From positions 310,001-374,000 of the forward strand of contig NZ_VFVR01000004.1 in assembly GCF_006442205.1 (NCBI RefSeq): DNA of 64,000 bases, in the 5' to 3' direction. This DNA comes from Mesorhizobium sp. B2-3-12 (GTDB taxonomy: Bacteria > Pseudomonadota > Alphaproteobacteria > Rhizobiales > Rhizobiaceae). This document shows, in pieces, positions 11,950-20,242 of this stretch (position 1 is its first letter; each line of letters starts with the position of its first letter). Under the pieces are notes generated by a model. That model had not been told where the DNA came from. It did no database searches and saw nothing but the letters and a program-made list of their open reading frames with translations. The translations under genes and the position numbers were made by a program.

Positions 11950-12294
11950 GTTGTCTCCTCCCAAAAAAACACCAGCCGACCCTGATCGGCCCGTCTGTCA
12001 TTTCGTTATGGTGCCTCTTCCGAAGGACACCATACCATCTACATGTTATACCAGCATACCAAATAGGCAAGCCGGTCCGGAACCCATTTGATTGCGTCGA
12101 CGGTAGCCAGGCGCGGCCCGCCGGTTCGTCTGTCTCATCCCTGGCCAGTCGGCCTACCCGTTTCGGCAATGACGTTGGGTCGCCGAAGGCTGGACGTTAG
12201 GTCATCATATATGTAATGTCAATGAATGGCGGGATTTTGCCTGTCGGTGCGACTCGGGATCGGGTATGCCTGGGAATGATCAGGAGAGATGCGG
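11950..12294. promoter_or_regulatory. Divergent control region between importer 2 and GntR gene
   Basis: This 345-bp region has no convincing gene. It holds three copies of ATACCA at 12032, 12048 and 12056, the last two spaced eight bases apart, about 85-110 bases upstream of the importer 2 start. Read on the minus strand they are TGGTAT half-sites like those in the dyads at 6359 and 7295. An AT-rich stretch near 12205-12225 is a likely promoter area for the GntR gene. Confidence 0.5.
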
Positions 12295-13008
12295 ATGGAA
12301 CCGGTCCAGAAGAAGAAGTTGTATGTCGAGGTGCTTGACCGGCTGATGGCGGCGATCTCGACGTCCGAATTTCCGCCCGGTTCCCAATTGCCGTCGGAAA
12401 AGGAACTGATGACGATGATCGGCGTCGGGCGCCCGTCGATCCGGGAAGCGATGCTGACGCTGCAGCAGATGGGGCTTATCCGGATTTCGCACGGCGAGCG
12501 TGCGCGCGTCATCAATCCGACGCCGGAGGTGATCGTCGATCAGGTCTCCGCGGCGATGGTGATGATGCTGGCAACGAATTCTCGCGGGCTGGAAGAACTA
12601 AAGGAAGTCAGGCTCTTGCTGGAAACCGGCCTGGTTCGGATAGCGACGCGGCGCGCCACGGCTAAGAGCCTGGAACGTCTTGCCGAGACCTTGCGCCACT
12701 TGCGCGACGCAAAGGGCGATCAGGCGCGATTTGTAACCGCCGACATGGAATTCCACGCCGTCATCGCGGAGATGAGCGGCAATTCGATGATCGCGGCCGT
12801 GGCCAAGGGCATGCTCGAATGGCTGTCCCGCTTCAAGCGCGATCTCGTGGCTGTGAAAGGCGCCGAGCGTCTGACCGTCGAGGAGCATGAACGGATCTAC
12901 AAGGCGATCGCCAACGGCGATGCGGAAGGCGCGAGCGCCGCCATGGCCGACCACATCGGCCGCGCCAATGAACTCTATTCGAAACTGGCTGGTGGCGGCG
13001 GGGGCTGA
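12295..13008 (+). CDS. GntR/FadR-family transcriptional regulator
   Basis: The 237-residue protein has an N-terminal winged helix of the GntR type (LPSEKELMTMIGVGRPSIREAM, within residues 35-60) and an all-helical FCD effector domain (EVRLLLETGLVRIA, EFHAVIAEMSGN, EHERIYKAI). The ATG at 12295 was preferred over one two codons upstream because AGGAG is at correct spacing only for the second. It lies between the divergent importer 2 operon and the RuBisCO-like operon, so it probably controls both arms. FadR-type regulators often respond to a sugar acid; the ligand here is unknown. Confidence 0.88.
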   Translation: MEPVQKKKLYVEVLDRLMAAISTSEFPPGSQLPSEKELMTMIGVGRPSIREAMLTLQQMGLIRISHGERARVINPTPEVIVDQVSAAMVMMLATNSRGLEELKEVRLLLETGLVRIATRRATAKSLERLAETLRHLRDAKGDQARFVTADMEFHAVIAEMSGNSMIAAVAKGMLEWLSRFKRDLVAVKGAERLTVEEHERIYKAIANGDAEGASAAMADHIGRANELYSKLAGGGGG

Positions 13009-13081
13009 CAGCGTACAAAATTTTTTAACGAGGAAAACTCGTGTGATGACATGATATCTTTTTGGTGCTATCGCTCCCGCC

Positions 13082-14377
13082 ATGAAGATCATTCCAGCCG
13101 GAACCTCTGCATTGACCGGTCGCCTCAGCGCCACTTATCTGATCGAAACCCGCTACCCGTTGGAGGCTGCCGCAACTGCGATGGCCGGCGAGCAATCGAG
13201 CGGGACGTTCCGCGCCATACCGGGGGAGACGCCAGAACTGCTGCGCAGGTTTGGGGCGCGTGTCGAATTCATCGAGGATATTGGCGAGGTCGAAGGTGAG
13301 GCGCTGCCGTTTTCGCGTGCGCCCAAAAATGCGACCTCCACCAGACCACGCCGGGCCAAAGTGGGTCTTTCCTGGAACATCGAGAATACGGGTACCGTGC
13401 TGGCTTCGGTCTGGTCGACGGTCCTCGGCAATCTGTTCGAGCTGCATCATTTTTCGGCCATGCGCCTGCTCGACGTCACCTTTCCCGACGCCTTCGCGGA
13501 TGCCTATCCGGGCCCGGCCTTCGCCGTCGAAGGGACGCGTCGGCTGACTGGTGTCGAGGGGCGCCCGCTGATCGGCACGATCGTCAAGCCGAGCGTCGGC
13601 CTTTCGCCGGAAGAGACGGCACGGCTTGCCGATACGATGATCTCAGCCGGCCTCGACTTCATCAAGGACGACGAACTGATGGGAGACCCCCCGCATTCGC
13701 CGTTCGAGCAGCGGTTCGAGGCGGTCATGGCTGTCATCGACCGGCACGCCGACAGGACCGGGCGCAAGGTCATGTACGCGGCCAACATTTCCGGCGATAT
13801 CGACCCCATGCGCCGTCAGCTGGATCTGATTGAGCGCCGTGGCGGCACCTGCGCCATGCTGGTCTTGAATTCCGTCGGCCTCTCGGGTGTCGTCGAGATG
13901 CGCCGCCATTCCACTGTCGCGCTGCACGGCCATCGGGCCGGCTGGGGCCTCTTCAGCCGGTCGCCGGATCTCGGCATGAGCTATCTCGCCTACCAGAAGT
14001 TCTGGCGCCTGGCCGGCATCGACCACATGCACGTCAACGGGCTGTCCAACAAATTCTGCGAGCCCGACGATTCGGTGATGGCCTCGGCCCATGCCTGCCT
14101 GACGCCGATGTTCGGCCGTGCCGACCGTCCCGATACGGTCATGCCGGTTTTTTCGTCCGGACAGACCGCGGTGCAGGCGGGCGAGACCTACGCAAGGCTC
14201 GGCTCGAACGACTTCATCTATTGCTGCGGCGGCGGGATCATGGCGCATCCCGGCGGGCCAGCCGCCGGCGTTCGAAGCCTGCGTGATGCTTTCGAAGCCG
14301 CGGCCGCCGGCATTCCCGCGCGCGACTATGCCGCCACGCATCCAGAACTCGAAGCCGCGCTGCTGACGTTCGGCTGA
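13082..14377 (+). CDS. RuBisCO-like protein, candidate 3-oxo-isoapionate-4-phosphate enzyme
   Basis: This 431-residue protein has the RuBisCO large-chain fold with several active-site residues retained. These are TIVKPS (K169, first lysine of the TIKPK motif, second replaced by S), GLDFIKDDE (K195, D197 and E198, the carbamylation and metal motif), HGHRAG (H284, R285), DHMH (H317), SNKF (K324), SSGQ (S359) and CCGGG (383-385). Replacement of the second lysine and lack of a small subunit argue against CO2 fixation. RuBisCO-like proteins in apiose loci act on 3-oxo-isoapionate 4-phosphate as decarboxylase or transcarboxylase/hydrolase. The start lacks a strong ribosome site. No kinase making the phosphorylated substrate is visible here, so the reaction stays open; 5-methylthioribulose-1-phosphate isomerase is a less likely alternative. 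Confidence 0.75.
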   Translation: MKIIPAGTSALTGRLSATYLIETRYPLEAAATAMAGEQSSGTFRAIPGETPELLRRFGARVEFIEDIGEVEGEALPFSRAPKNATSTRPRRAKVGLSWNIENTGTVLASVWSTVLGNLFELHHFSAMRLLDVTFPDAFADAYPGPAFAVEGTRRLTGVEGRPLIGTIVKPSVGLSPEETARLADTMISAGLDFIKDDELMGDPPHSPFEQRFEAVMAVIDRHADRTGRKVMYAANISGDIDPMRRQLDLIERRGGTCAMLVLNSVGLSGVVEMRRHSTVALHGHRAGWGLFSRSPDLGMSYLAYQKFWRLAGIDHMHVNGLSNKFCEPDDSVMASAHACLTPMFGRADRPDTVMPVFSSGQTAVQAGETYARLGSNDFIYCCGGGIMAHPGGPAAGVRSLRDAFEAAAAGIPARDYAATHPELEAALLTFG

Positions 14378-14415
14378 ACCGGCGCCAACGGCGCGCCATC
14401 AACAGGGAGAAAAAA

Positions 14416-15261
14416 ATGACGATATCCGTAGCCGTGCTGGGAGCAGGCGGAAAGATGGGCTTCCGCGTCACTGGCAAGCTGATCGGGGCGGGCTATGACG
14501 TGCGTGCCGTCGAGGTCGGCGAGCCGGGCCGCAAGCGTTTGGCTGAGGCCGGCATCGCCGCCGTCGCCATGGAGGAGGGCATTCCCGGCGCCAGGGTCGT
14601 GGTGATGGCCCTCCCGGACAACATCATCGGCCAGGTGACGCGCCAGATCTCGCCGATGCTGGCCAAGGGCACCATGATCCTCGTTCTGGATGCCGCCGCA
14701 CCCTATGCCGGAGACCTGCCGAAGGACCGGCCTGATCTCACTTATTTCGTCGGCCACCCCTGCCATCCGCCCTTGTTCGGCGACGAGACGGAGTGGGCGG
14801 CGCGGCGCGACTATCATGGCGGCATCGCCAGGCAGTCGATCGTCTGCGCCCTGATGCAGGGCCCGGAGGAGCACTACGCGCTTGGCGAGGAGGTGTGCAA
14901 GGCGATGTGGTCGCCGATCATCGACAGCCATCGCGTGACGGTCGAGCAACTTGCGATCCTGGAACCAGGCCTCTCCGAAATGATCGCCATGCCTTTCGTC
15001 GACACCATGGTCGAGGCGGTCGAGGAGTGCGAGCGCGAATACGGCATTCCCAGGCAAGCCGCGCTCGATTTCCTGATCGGCCATCTGAATGTCGAGATCG
15101 CCATGTGGTTCGGCTTCTCGCCGAAAGTGCCGTCGGATGCTGCGCTGCGCCTGATGCGGTTCGCCAAGGGCGTCGTGGTTCGTGACGATTGGCGCGAGGC
15201 GCTCTCGCCGGCCAAGGTCAAGGAAGCCTCCGAATTGATCGTCTACGGCAAGGGAGCCTGA
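14416..15261 (+). CDS. Second D-apionate oxidoisomerase-like dehydrogenase
   Basis: The 281-residue protein is a paralogue of the one at 6411. It has the NAD(P) motif VLGAGGKMG (7-15) and HPCHPP at 114-119, followed by LFGDETEW rather than IFNDETDM. The shared patterns VLDAAAPYAG, RPDLTYFV and SHRVTVEQLAILEPGLSE show common ancestry. AGGGAG lies upstream of the ATG. It is 38 bases downstream of the RuBisCO-like gene and 3 bases from the TIM-barrel gene, so the three are co-transcribed. It may act on apionate or on a related branched aldonate. Confidence 0.75.
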   Translation: MTISVAVLGAGGKMGFRVTGKLIGAGYDVRAVEVGEPGRKRLAEAGIAAVAMEEGIPGARVVVMALPDNIIGQVTRQISPMLAKGTMILVLDAAAPYAGDLPKDRPDLTYFVGHPCHPPLFGDETEWAARRDYHGGIARQSIVCALMQGPEEHYALGEEVCKAMWSPIIDSHRVTVEQLAILEPGLSEMIAMPFVDTMVEAVEECEREYGIPRQAALDFLIGHLNVEIAMWFGFSPKVPSDAALRLMRFAKGVVVRDDWREALSPAKVKEASELIVYGKGA

Positions 15262-15264
15262 GCC

Positions 15265-16116
15265 CTGCCTTCGCGGATTATATCGGTATCGACCGCGCTC
15301 TTCGACGGCTATTCCATGGACTTGGCCGTCGAGGAGATTGCGGCGGCGGGTGCTGCCCATGTCGAGCCGGCCTTTATCAGCGGCTATGTCGATTTCGATG
15401 AGGGCATGTTTGCCGAAGCGAATGGCCTCAAGCTGCGCCGGACGGCGCAAAATGCCGGGCTTGGCATCAATGCCGTGTCGGCCCATCTCGACCTGTCGGG
15501 CCCCGATGCAATCGAGGCCTTGTCCCGACGCATCGGCTTTGCCGCCGGTCTTGGCGCATCCTTCCTGATTACCAACGCCGGCCCGGCGGTGAACCGGGCT
15601 GCTATCCGCGCGACGATCGAGGCCGTTCTGCCGAGGCTGGAACAGGCCGATATCGTTCTGGCGCTCGAAAACCCTGGACATGGCAGCGGCGATCTGCTCG
15701 GCAGCGCGCGATCGGGGGCCGGCTTCGTCGGGGAAATCGGATCGCGGCACGTCCGCCTGAACCACGACGCCGGCAACATTTTCACCTACAGCGGCGAGAC
15801 GATGCAGCCGGCAGAAGACATCGCCGATGCCATCGACATGTTCGGCCATGCTCATCTGAAAGATGCCGTCAGCAGCGGGGCGGGATGGGAGTTCTGCGCC
15901 ATCGGCGACGGCTCTGTCGACTATGCATCCTACTGGGCGATGCTGCCCGCCACGCTGCCGGTCAGCGTCGAACTGCCCTTGCGACTGAAGCGCCCGGGCC
16001 GCCGCGACCCCCAGCGCGGAAGTGCACCCGTCGATATCGCCATTATTCGGAACGCGCTCAAGCGTTCGCTGAACTTCGTCAACTCGCTGGAGGCCGCGGC
16101 GAATGGCGTGGTTTGA
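15265..16116 (+). CDS. Xylose-isomerase-like TIM barrel, candidate 3-oxo-isoapionate decarboxylase
   Basis: From a CTG at 15265 this frame encodes about 283 residues; from the first ATG at 15316 it gives 266 but loses the first strand (IISVSTALFDG). The CTG is three bases after the previous stop with AAGGGAG eight bases ahead, so I favour it. Metal and acid residues of the sugar isomerase/epimerase TIM barrel can be picked out: LALENPGHG, RLNHDAGNIFTYSG, GHAHLKD and FCAIGDGSVDY. OiaC, which decarboxylates 3-oxo-isoapionate to L-erythrulose, belongs to this fold, and the preceding ApnO-like gene supports that reading. A sugar epimerase remains possible. Confidence 0.7.
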   Translation: MPSRIISVSTALFDGYSMDLAVEEIAAAGAAHVEPAFISGYVDFDEGMFAEANGLKLRRTAQNAGLGINAVSAHLDLSGPDAIEALSRRIGFAAGLGASFLITNAGPAVNRAAIRATIEAVLPRLEQADIVLALENPGHGSGDLLGSARSGAGFVGEIGSRHVRLNHDAGNIFTYSGETMQPAEDIADAIDMFGHAHLKDAVSSGAGWEFCAIGDGSVDYASYWAMLPATLPVSVELPLRLKRPGRRDPQRGSAPVDIAIIRNALKRSLNFVNSLEAAANGVV

Positions 16117-16142
16117 GCCGAATTCGACCGGGCTGGATAAGC

Positions 16143-17237
16143 TTATCCTCGCTCGGGGAACATAGCTTTCAGCCCCTCGCGCGATGCCTTGGCGACGCCG
16201 CGCTCGGTGATCAGCCCGGTAACCAGCCGCGCCGGCGTCACGTCGAAAGCCGGGTTCGCCGCTGGCGTTGCTTCGGGCGAGACGCGCACCTGCGCGATTT
16301 TGCCGTCTGATGTCTTGCCCCAGACCAGCGAGACCTCGTCGCCGGAGCGTTCCTCGATCGGAATTTCGGCAAGCCCGTCGCCCACCGTCCAGTCGATGGT
16401 GGGCGAGGGCAGCGCAACGTAGAACGGCACGTCATTGTCGGCGGCTGCGAGCGCCTTGAGATAGGTGCCGATCTTGTTGCAGACATCGCCATCGGCCGTC
16501 GTGCGGTCGGTGCCGACGATGACCATGTCTATCGCGCCACGCTGCATCAGATGGCCGCCGGCATTGTCGACGATCAGCGTGTGCGGCACGCCGTGGCCGG
16601 CCATTTCCCAGGCGGTGAGCTGGGCACCCTGGTTGCGCGGGCGTGTCTCATCGACATAGACATGAACCGGAATGCCGGCTTCGACGGCGAGATAGATCGG
16701 CGACGTGGCCGTGCCGTAGTCGACCGTCGCCAGCCAGCCGGCATTGCAGTGGGTCAGGATATTGACCGTCTCGCCCGGCTGTTTGCGCGCCGCGATCTGC
16801 TTGATGATTTCAAGGCCGTTCTCGCCAATGGCGCGGTTCAGCCCGACGTCCTCGTCGGCGATTTCACTGGCGCGCTTATAGGCGGCCGCGGTGCGTTGCT
16901 CCATTGGCAGCGGCTTGAGGAAACGCCGCATCTCGTCCAGCGCCCAGCGCAGGTTGATCGCCGTCGGCCGCGTCTCGTGCAGCGTTTCCCAGACGTCGTC
17001 GAGAGCTGTATCGGAAGGATCGACGGCCATCTGCATGGCGACGCCATAGGCCGCGGTGACACCGATCAGCGGTGCGCCGCGCACCCACATGTCGCGGATC
17101 GCGGTGGCGATGGCGGCGACCGTGCCGAGCTTCTCGATGCGGAACTCATGCGGCAGCCAGCGCTGGTCGATGATCTCGACCGAGCGCCCGTCGTCGCTCA
17201 GCCAGATGGTCCGGTAGTGGCGGTCACCGACGTTCAA
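16143..17237 (-). CDS. mtnA: S-methyl-5-thioribose-1-phosphate isomerase
   Basis: The 364-residue protein converts 5-methylthioribose 1-phosphate to 5-methylthioribulose 1-phosphate. It shows the eIF2B-like family motifs VRGAPLIG (52-59), LTHCNAG with the catalytic cysteine C164, and [17 protein letters not shown] with the catalytic D244. The start is a TTG at 17237: it overlaps the mtnK stop as TTGA, has CAGGAGAG upstream and yields the normal family length and N-terminus. It is second in a two-gene operon with mtnK. The same enzyme can act on 5-deoxyribose 1-phosphate in 5-deoxyribose pathways. Confidence 0.9.
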   Translation of the reverse strand: MNVGDRHYRTIWLSDDGRSVEIIDQRWLPHEFRIEKLGTVAAIATAIRDMWVRGAPLIGVTAAYGVAMQMAVDPSDTALDDVWETLHETRPTAINLRWALDEMRRFLKPLPMEQRTAAAYKRASEIADEDVGLNRAIGENGLEIIKQIAARKQPGETVNILTHCNAGWLATVDYGTATSPIYLAVEAGIPVHVYVDETRPRNQGAQLTAWEMAGHGVPHTLIVDNAGGHLMQRGAIDMVIVGTDRTTADGDVCNKIGTYLKALAAADNDVPFYVALPSPTIDWTVGDGLAEIPIEERSGDEVSLVWGKTSDGKIAQVRVSPEATPAANPAFDVTPARLVTGLITERGVAKASREGLKAMFPERG

Positions 17238-18508
17238 ATGCTGCTCTCCTGTTCGATCAGCGCGGCCAGGTTGTTGACCTCGTCGATGCTGTGAATCTGG
17301 CGCCGGTTGACGGCGATGTGACGGCCGAATTTCAGTGCCTTCGCCTCGCAAGTGGCGCGCACATCTTCATTGGCAATGGCTTCGAAGTCGGCATTGTGGG
17401 CGAGGCCGAGGATGCGCCTATGCACTTCGATGCCGGCAAATCCGAGCAGATCCTCCCAGATCTGGTGCAGCACATTGTCGAGCGCCTGCTCGGACCCCAG
17501 CCTGTCGCCCTGATCCTCGAACAGGCTCTTCTGATAGAGCATGCCGTCCCGCTCGGTGCGCCACATCAGCGAGAACTCGGCGCGAAACACGGCCCAGGTT
17601 TCGGTCGTGACGCCGAGCAGATAGGCGCGCATGGCATCGCGCTTGCCGTTCTGCTCATGACCGCGCTGCGAGAAGAAGGACATCCAGAAATTGGCGAGCA
17701 ACATGCCGACGTCGAACGCCATCGGGCCGTAGAAGGCGAACTCCGGATCGATCATCCGGGTCTCGGTATCGGTGACCATGATCGAGCCCGAATGCAGGTC
17801 GCCATGCAGCAGCGTCTCCGCGTTCGCGGCGAAGATATGCTTCAGCCGCTGCGCCTCCACCTTGAGGTCGCGGTCGGCGCGCAGTTCGGCGACGAGGCCG
17901 TCGAGTTGCGGCGATGTGTGCCGGTTCAGCTTGGCATCGAAATAGGGATCGGAAAAAACCAGGTTCTCGGTGATGTCGCAGAGTTCGACGTTGTCGGCGA
18001 ACAACGCCAGGTCGTTTTTGCGCTCCCGAGCCACCATTGACAGGTCCGAGCCGCGGAACAGCGTGCGGGCCATGAACAGGCCGATATCCCTGGCGATGTT
18101 GGGCAGCTGCCGGCCCTCGATCAGCGCCCGCCGCAGGATGATGTGCGGCGGCGCCAGATACTCCATGATGATCAGCGCCTGGCCTTCGTCGAAATGATAG
18201 ATCGCCGGTACCGAGCCGGGCGCTCTGCGCTCCTGCCGGGTCAAAGCGTGGTATTCGAAGAAAGAGCGCTTCAGCGGCAGGGGCCAGCTGTCGCCGACGA
18301 GGCGGACATAGGGCAGGGCCTGCTTGACTATGGCGCCGCCACTGGCGCCTTCGACGATGAACACCAGGTTCAGATTGCCGTCCCCGACTTCGCGGACTTT
18401 CCAGGCGCTCGCGTCCTTGCCGATCTTCGCGCACAACGCCTCGTTCGTGCCGAGACGCGTTGCGAGCGTCTCCACCGACAATGCTTCGAACGGCAATTTT
18501 CCAGTCAT
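17234..18508 (-). CDS. mtnK: S-methyl-5-thioribose kinase
   Basis: This 424-residue kinase phosphorylates 5-methylthioribose at C1. It has the glycine-rich loop GDGNLN (43-48), the catalytic loop [10 protein letters not shown] (235-244) and DPEFAFYGP (254-262), the DxE-type metal motif that distinguishes MtnK from other aminoglycoside-kinase-fold proteins. The ATG at 18508 has GGGAGGGACGAGG ahead. It is divergent from an ABC importer and shares a palindromic control region with it, which suggests that the substrate is taken up from outside rather than only produced internally. Confidence 0.92.
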   Translation of the reverse strand: MTGKLPFEALSVETLATRLGTNEALCAKIGKDASAWKVREVGDGNLNLVFIVEGASGGAIVKQALPYVRLVGDSWPLPLKRSFFEYHALTRQERRAPGSVPAIYHFDEGQALIIMEYLAPPHIILRRALIEGRQLPNIARDIGLFMARTLFRGSDLSMVARERKNDLALFADNVELCDITENLVFSDPYFDAKLNRHTSPQLDGLVAELRADRDLKVEAQRLKHIFAANAETLLHGDLHSGSIMVTDTETRMIDPEFAFYGPMAFDVGMLLANFWMSFFSQRGHEQNGKRDAMRAYLLGVTTETWAVFRAEFSLMWRTERDGMLYQKSLFEDQGDRLGSEQALDNVLHQIWEDLLGFAGIEVHRRILGLAHNADFEAIANEDVRATCEAKALKFGRHIAVNRRQIHSIDEVNNLAALIEQESSI

Positions 18509-18563
18509 CCTCGTCCCTCCCGCCTGTGTGCTCCGATCATAGGGGAGCCTTGGCGGCGGGGCC

Positions 18564-18626
18564 AAGCTAGGAAGCTGTCTGGCAATTGTCAATCGTGTTG
18601 ACAATTGCCGATATTGACCATAGCGT
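18564..18626. promoter_or_regulatory. Perfect 29-bp palindrome with two back-to-back promoters
   Basis: The arms GGCAATTGTCAA (18581-18592) and TTGACAATTGCC (18598-18609) are exact inverted copies around TCGTG. Each arm contains TTGACA, a consensus -35 box facing outward. At 17-bp spacing lie TAGCGT (18621-18626) for the importer and TAGCTT (18564-18569) for mtnK, which are weak -10 boxes. A dimeric repressor bound here would shut both promoters at once. Confidence 0.75.
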
Positions 18627-18645
18627 CGGCGTCAGGGAGGAACGC

Positions 18646-20157
18646 ATGGTCGGCAATGCCGTGTTCCGCGTAGAGGGACTGAGGAAATCCTTTGGCCGCA
18701 ACGAGGTGCTTGGCGGCATCGCGCTGGACCTCCATGCCGGTGAAGTGACCGTGCTGATGGGCGCCAACGGCGCCGGCAAATCCACCTTGGTCAAGATCGT
18801 CAGCGGCGTCTACGAGCGTGGCGGCGGCACCATGACCCTGGCGGGTGCGGAGTTCGCGCCGAACACGCCGGCGGAAGCGATCCGCGCAGGCGTCGTCACC
18901 GTGCACCAGAACATCAATGACGGTGTTGTCGCCGACCTTGATGTCGCCACCAATCTCACTCTGGACAGGCTGAGCGGCCGTGGCGCGCCAACCCTGTTCA
19001 ATCCTGCCCGCGTGCGCCGCGAGGCCAAGGCGGTCGCCGACCGCATGGGACTGGCCATCGATCTCAAGGCGCGCGTCAGCGATCTGTCGCTGGCCGACCG
19101 CCAGATGGTGGCGATTGCGCGTGCGCTCGCCCATCAGCCAAAGGTGCTGATCCTCGACGAGCCGACCTCCTCGCTCTCCAGTGCCGAGGCTGACCGGCTG
19201 TTCGCGCTGGTCGACCGCCTTCGCGAGCAGGGTGTGGCGATCCTCTACATCTCGCACCGCATGTCGGACATCAGGCGGCTCGCCGACCGCATCGTCTCTA
19301 TGCGCGATGGTGTCGTCTCGGGCGCCTTCGACACCAAGCCGCTCGACTATGAAGGCGCGGTCAACGCCATGCTTGGCCGCAAGATCCATCTCGACCAGAT
19401 CGTCGCCAGGAGTTCGGCCAGGGCGGTCCTGAACGTCGAAGGGCTGCGCATCGCCCACGGCGCCAAGCCGATTTCGCTGACGCTCGGTGATGGTGAAGTC
19501 GTCGCCATCACCGGTCTAGTCGGTGTCGGCAAGACCGCTCTTGCCGAAACGCTGTTCGGTGTGCGCCGACCGCTCGATGGCGCCATGACGATGAACGGCA
19601 AGCCCTACGCGCCGCGCTCGGCGGGCGACGCGATCGCCGCCGGCGTGTTCCTCGTCGCCAAGGATCGCGCCACCAGCGGCATCATCGGTGGCTTCAACAT
19701 CGAGCGCAATGTCAGCCTGCCGTTCCTGAAGCGTATGTCGAATTTCAGCGTGCTCAAACGCCGTCTCGAGCGCGCCACCGCGCGCCGGCAGATCGAGCAA
19801 CTCGGCATCGTCTGCCGTTCCGAGAAGGACGAGATGTCGGCGCTATCAGGCGGCAACCAGCAGAAGGTGATGGTCGCCCGCTGGATGGCCCAGAATGCCG
19901 CGCTGTTCATCCTAGACGAGCCGTTCCAGGGCGTCGACATTTCGGCAAGGCGCGACATCGCAGCCAAGCTGAGGGCAAGCGCCAATGGCCGCGCCACGCT
20001 TTTGTTCCTCACCGAACTCGACGAGGCGCTGGAGACGGCCGACCGCATCCTGGTGATGTCGGAGCACACGATCGTCGGCGAGCACCGCAATGCCGATGTC
20101 GACCTCGACCGCCTGTTGGCCGAGGTCGCCGGCGGACCGCTGCACAACGCTGCCTGA
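18646..20157 (+). CDS. CUT2 sugar ABC transporter ATPase (importer 3)
   Basis: The 503-residue protein has two RbsA-like ATPase domains. The first shows GANGAGKST, LSLADRQM and LILDEPTSSL. The second shows the degenerate GLVGVGKTAL, the signature LSGGNQQKVM and FILDEPFQGVDI. The ATG at 18646 was selected because GGGAGGAA lies six bases upstream. It is the first gene of an importer operon divergent from mtnK-mtnA. The expected cargo is 5-methylthioribose, 5-deoxyribose or a related pentose; this comes from context. Confidence 0.9.
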   Translation: MVGNAVFRVEGLRKSFGRNEVLGGIALDLHAGEVTVLMGANGAGKSTLVKIVSGVYERGGGTMTLAGAEFAPNTPAEAIRAGVVTVHQNINDGVVADLDVATNLTLDRLSGRGAPTLFNPARVRREAKAVADRMGLAIDLKARVSDLSLADRQMVAIARALAHQPKVLILDEPTSSLSSAEADRLFALVDRLREQGVAILYISHRMSDIRRLADRIVSMRDGVVSGAFDTKPLDYEGAVNAMLGRKIHLDQIVARSSARAVLNVEGLRIAHGAKPISLTLGDGEVVAITGLVGVGKTALAETLFGVRRPLDGAMTMNGKPYAPRSAGDAIAAGVFLVAKDRATSGIIGGFNIERNVSLPFLKRMSNFSVLKRRLERATARRQIEQLGIVCRSEKDEMSALSGGNQQKVMVARWMAQNAALFILDEPFQGVDISARRDIAAKLRASANGRATLLFLTELDEALETADRILVMSEHTIVGEHRNADVDLDRLLAEVAGGPLHNAA

Positions 20158-20191
20158 GCGTGGCGGTGAACGGAATTGGAATGGAGAGACA

Positions 20192-20242
20192 ATGGCTTCG
20201 AGTTGGGTAAAAACGGCAGCGGCGCTGGGGTGCGCTGAATGA
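20192..20242 (+). other. 16-codon minigene overlapping permease start
   Basis: An ATG at 20192 with GGAGAG ahead opens a frame of MASSWVKTAAALGCAE whose TGA overlaps the permease ATG as ATGA. It could serve to couple translation of the permease, or be the remains of a longer permease N-terminus after a frameshift, since similar residues precede LRDYAIRYG in some permeases as far as I recall. Confidence 0.35.

Noticed and set aside
13082..14377. Genuine RuBisCO large subunit
   Set aside because: The second lysine of the TIKPK motif is replaced, there is no small subunit, and no phosphoribulokinase or other Calvin cycle gene is present.
13082..14377. RuBisCO-like protein as 5-methylthioribulose-1-phosphate isomerase of the mtnKA module
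   Set aside because: It is co-directional and co-transcribed with ApnO-like and TIM-barrel genes and convergent with mtnA, so the apiose-type context is stronger; it is not excluded.
16135..16148. Perfect 14-bp palindrome GGATAAGCTTATCC at the mtnA stop as a terminator
   Set aside because: It has no loop and no T tract, so it cannot act as an intrinsic terminator; it may be chance.
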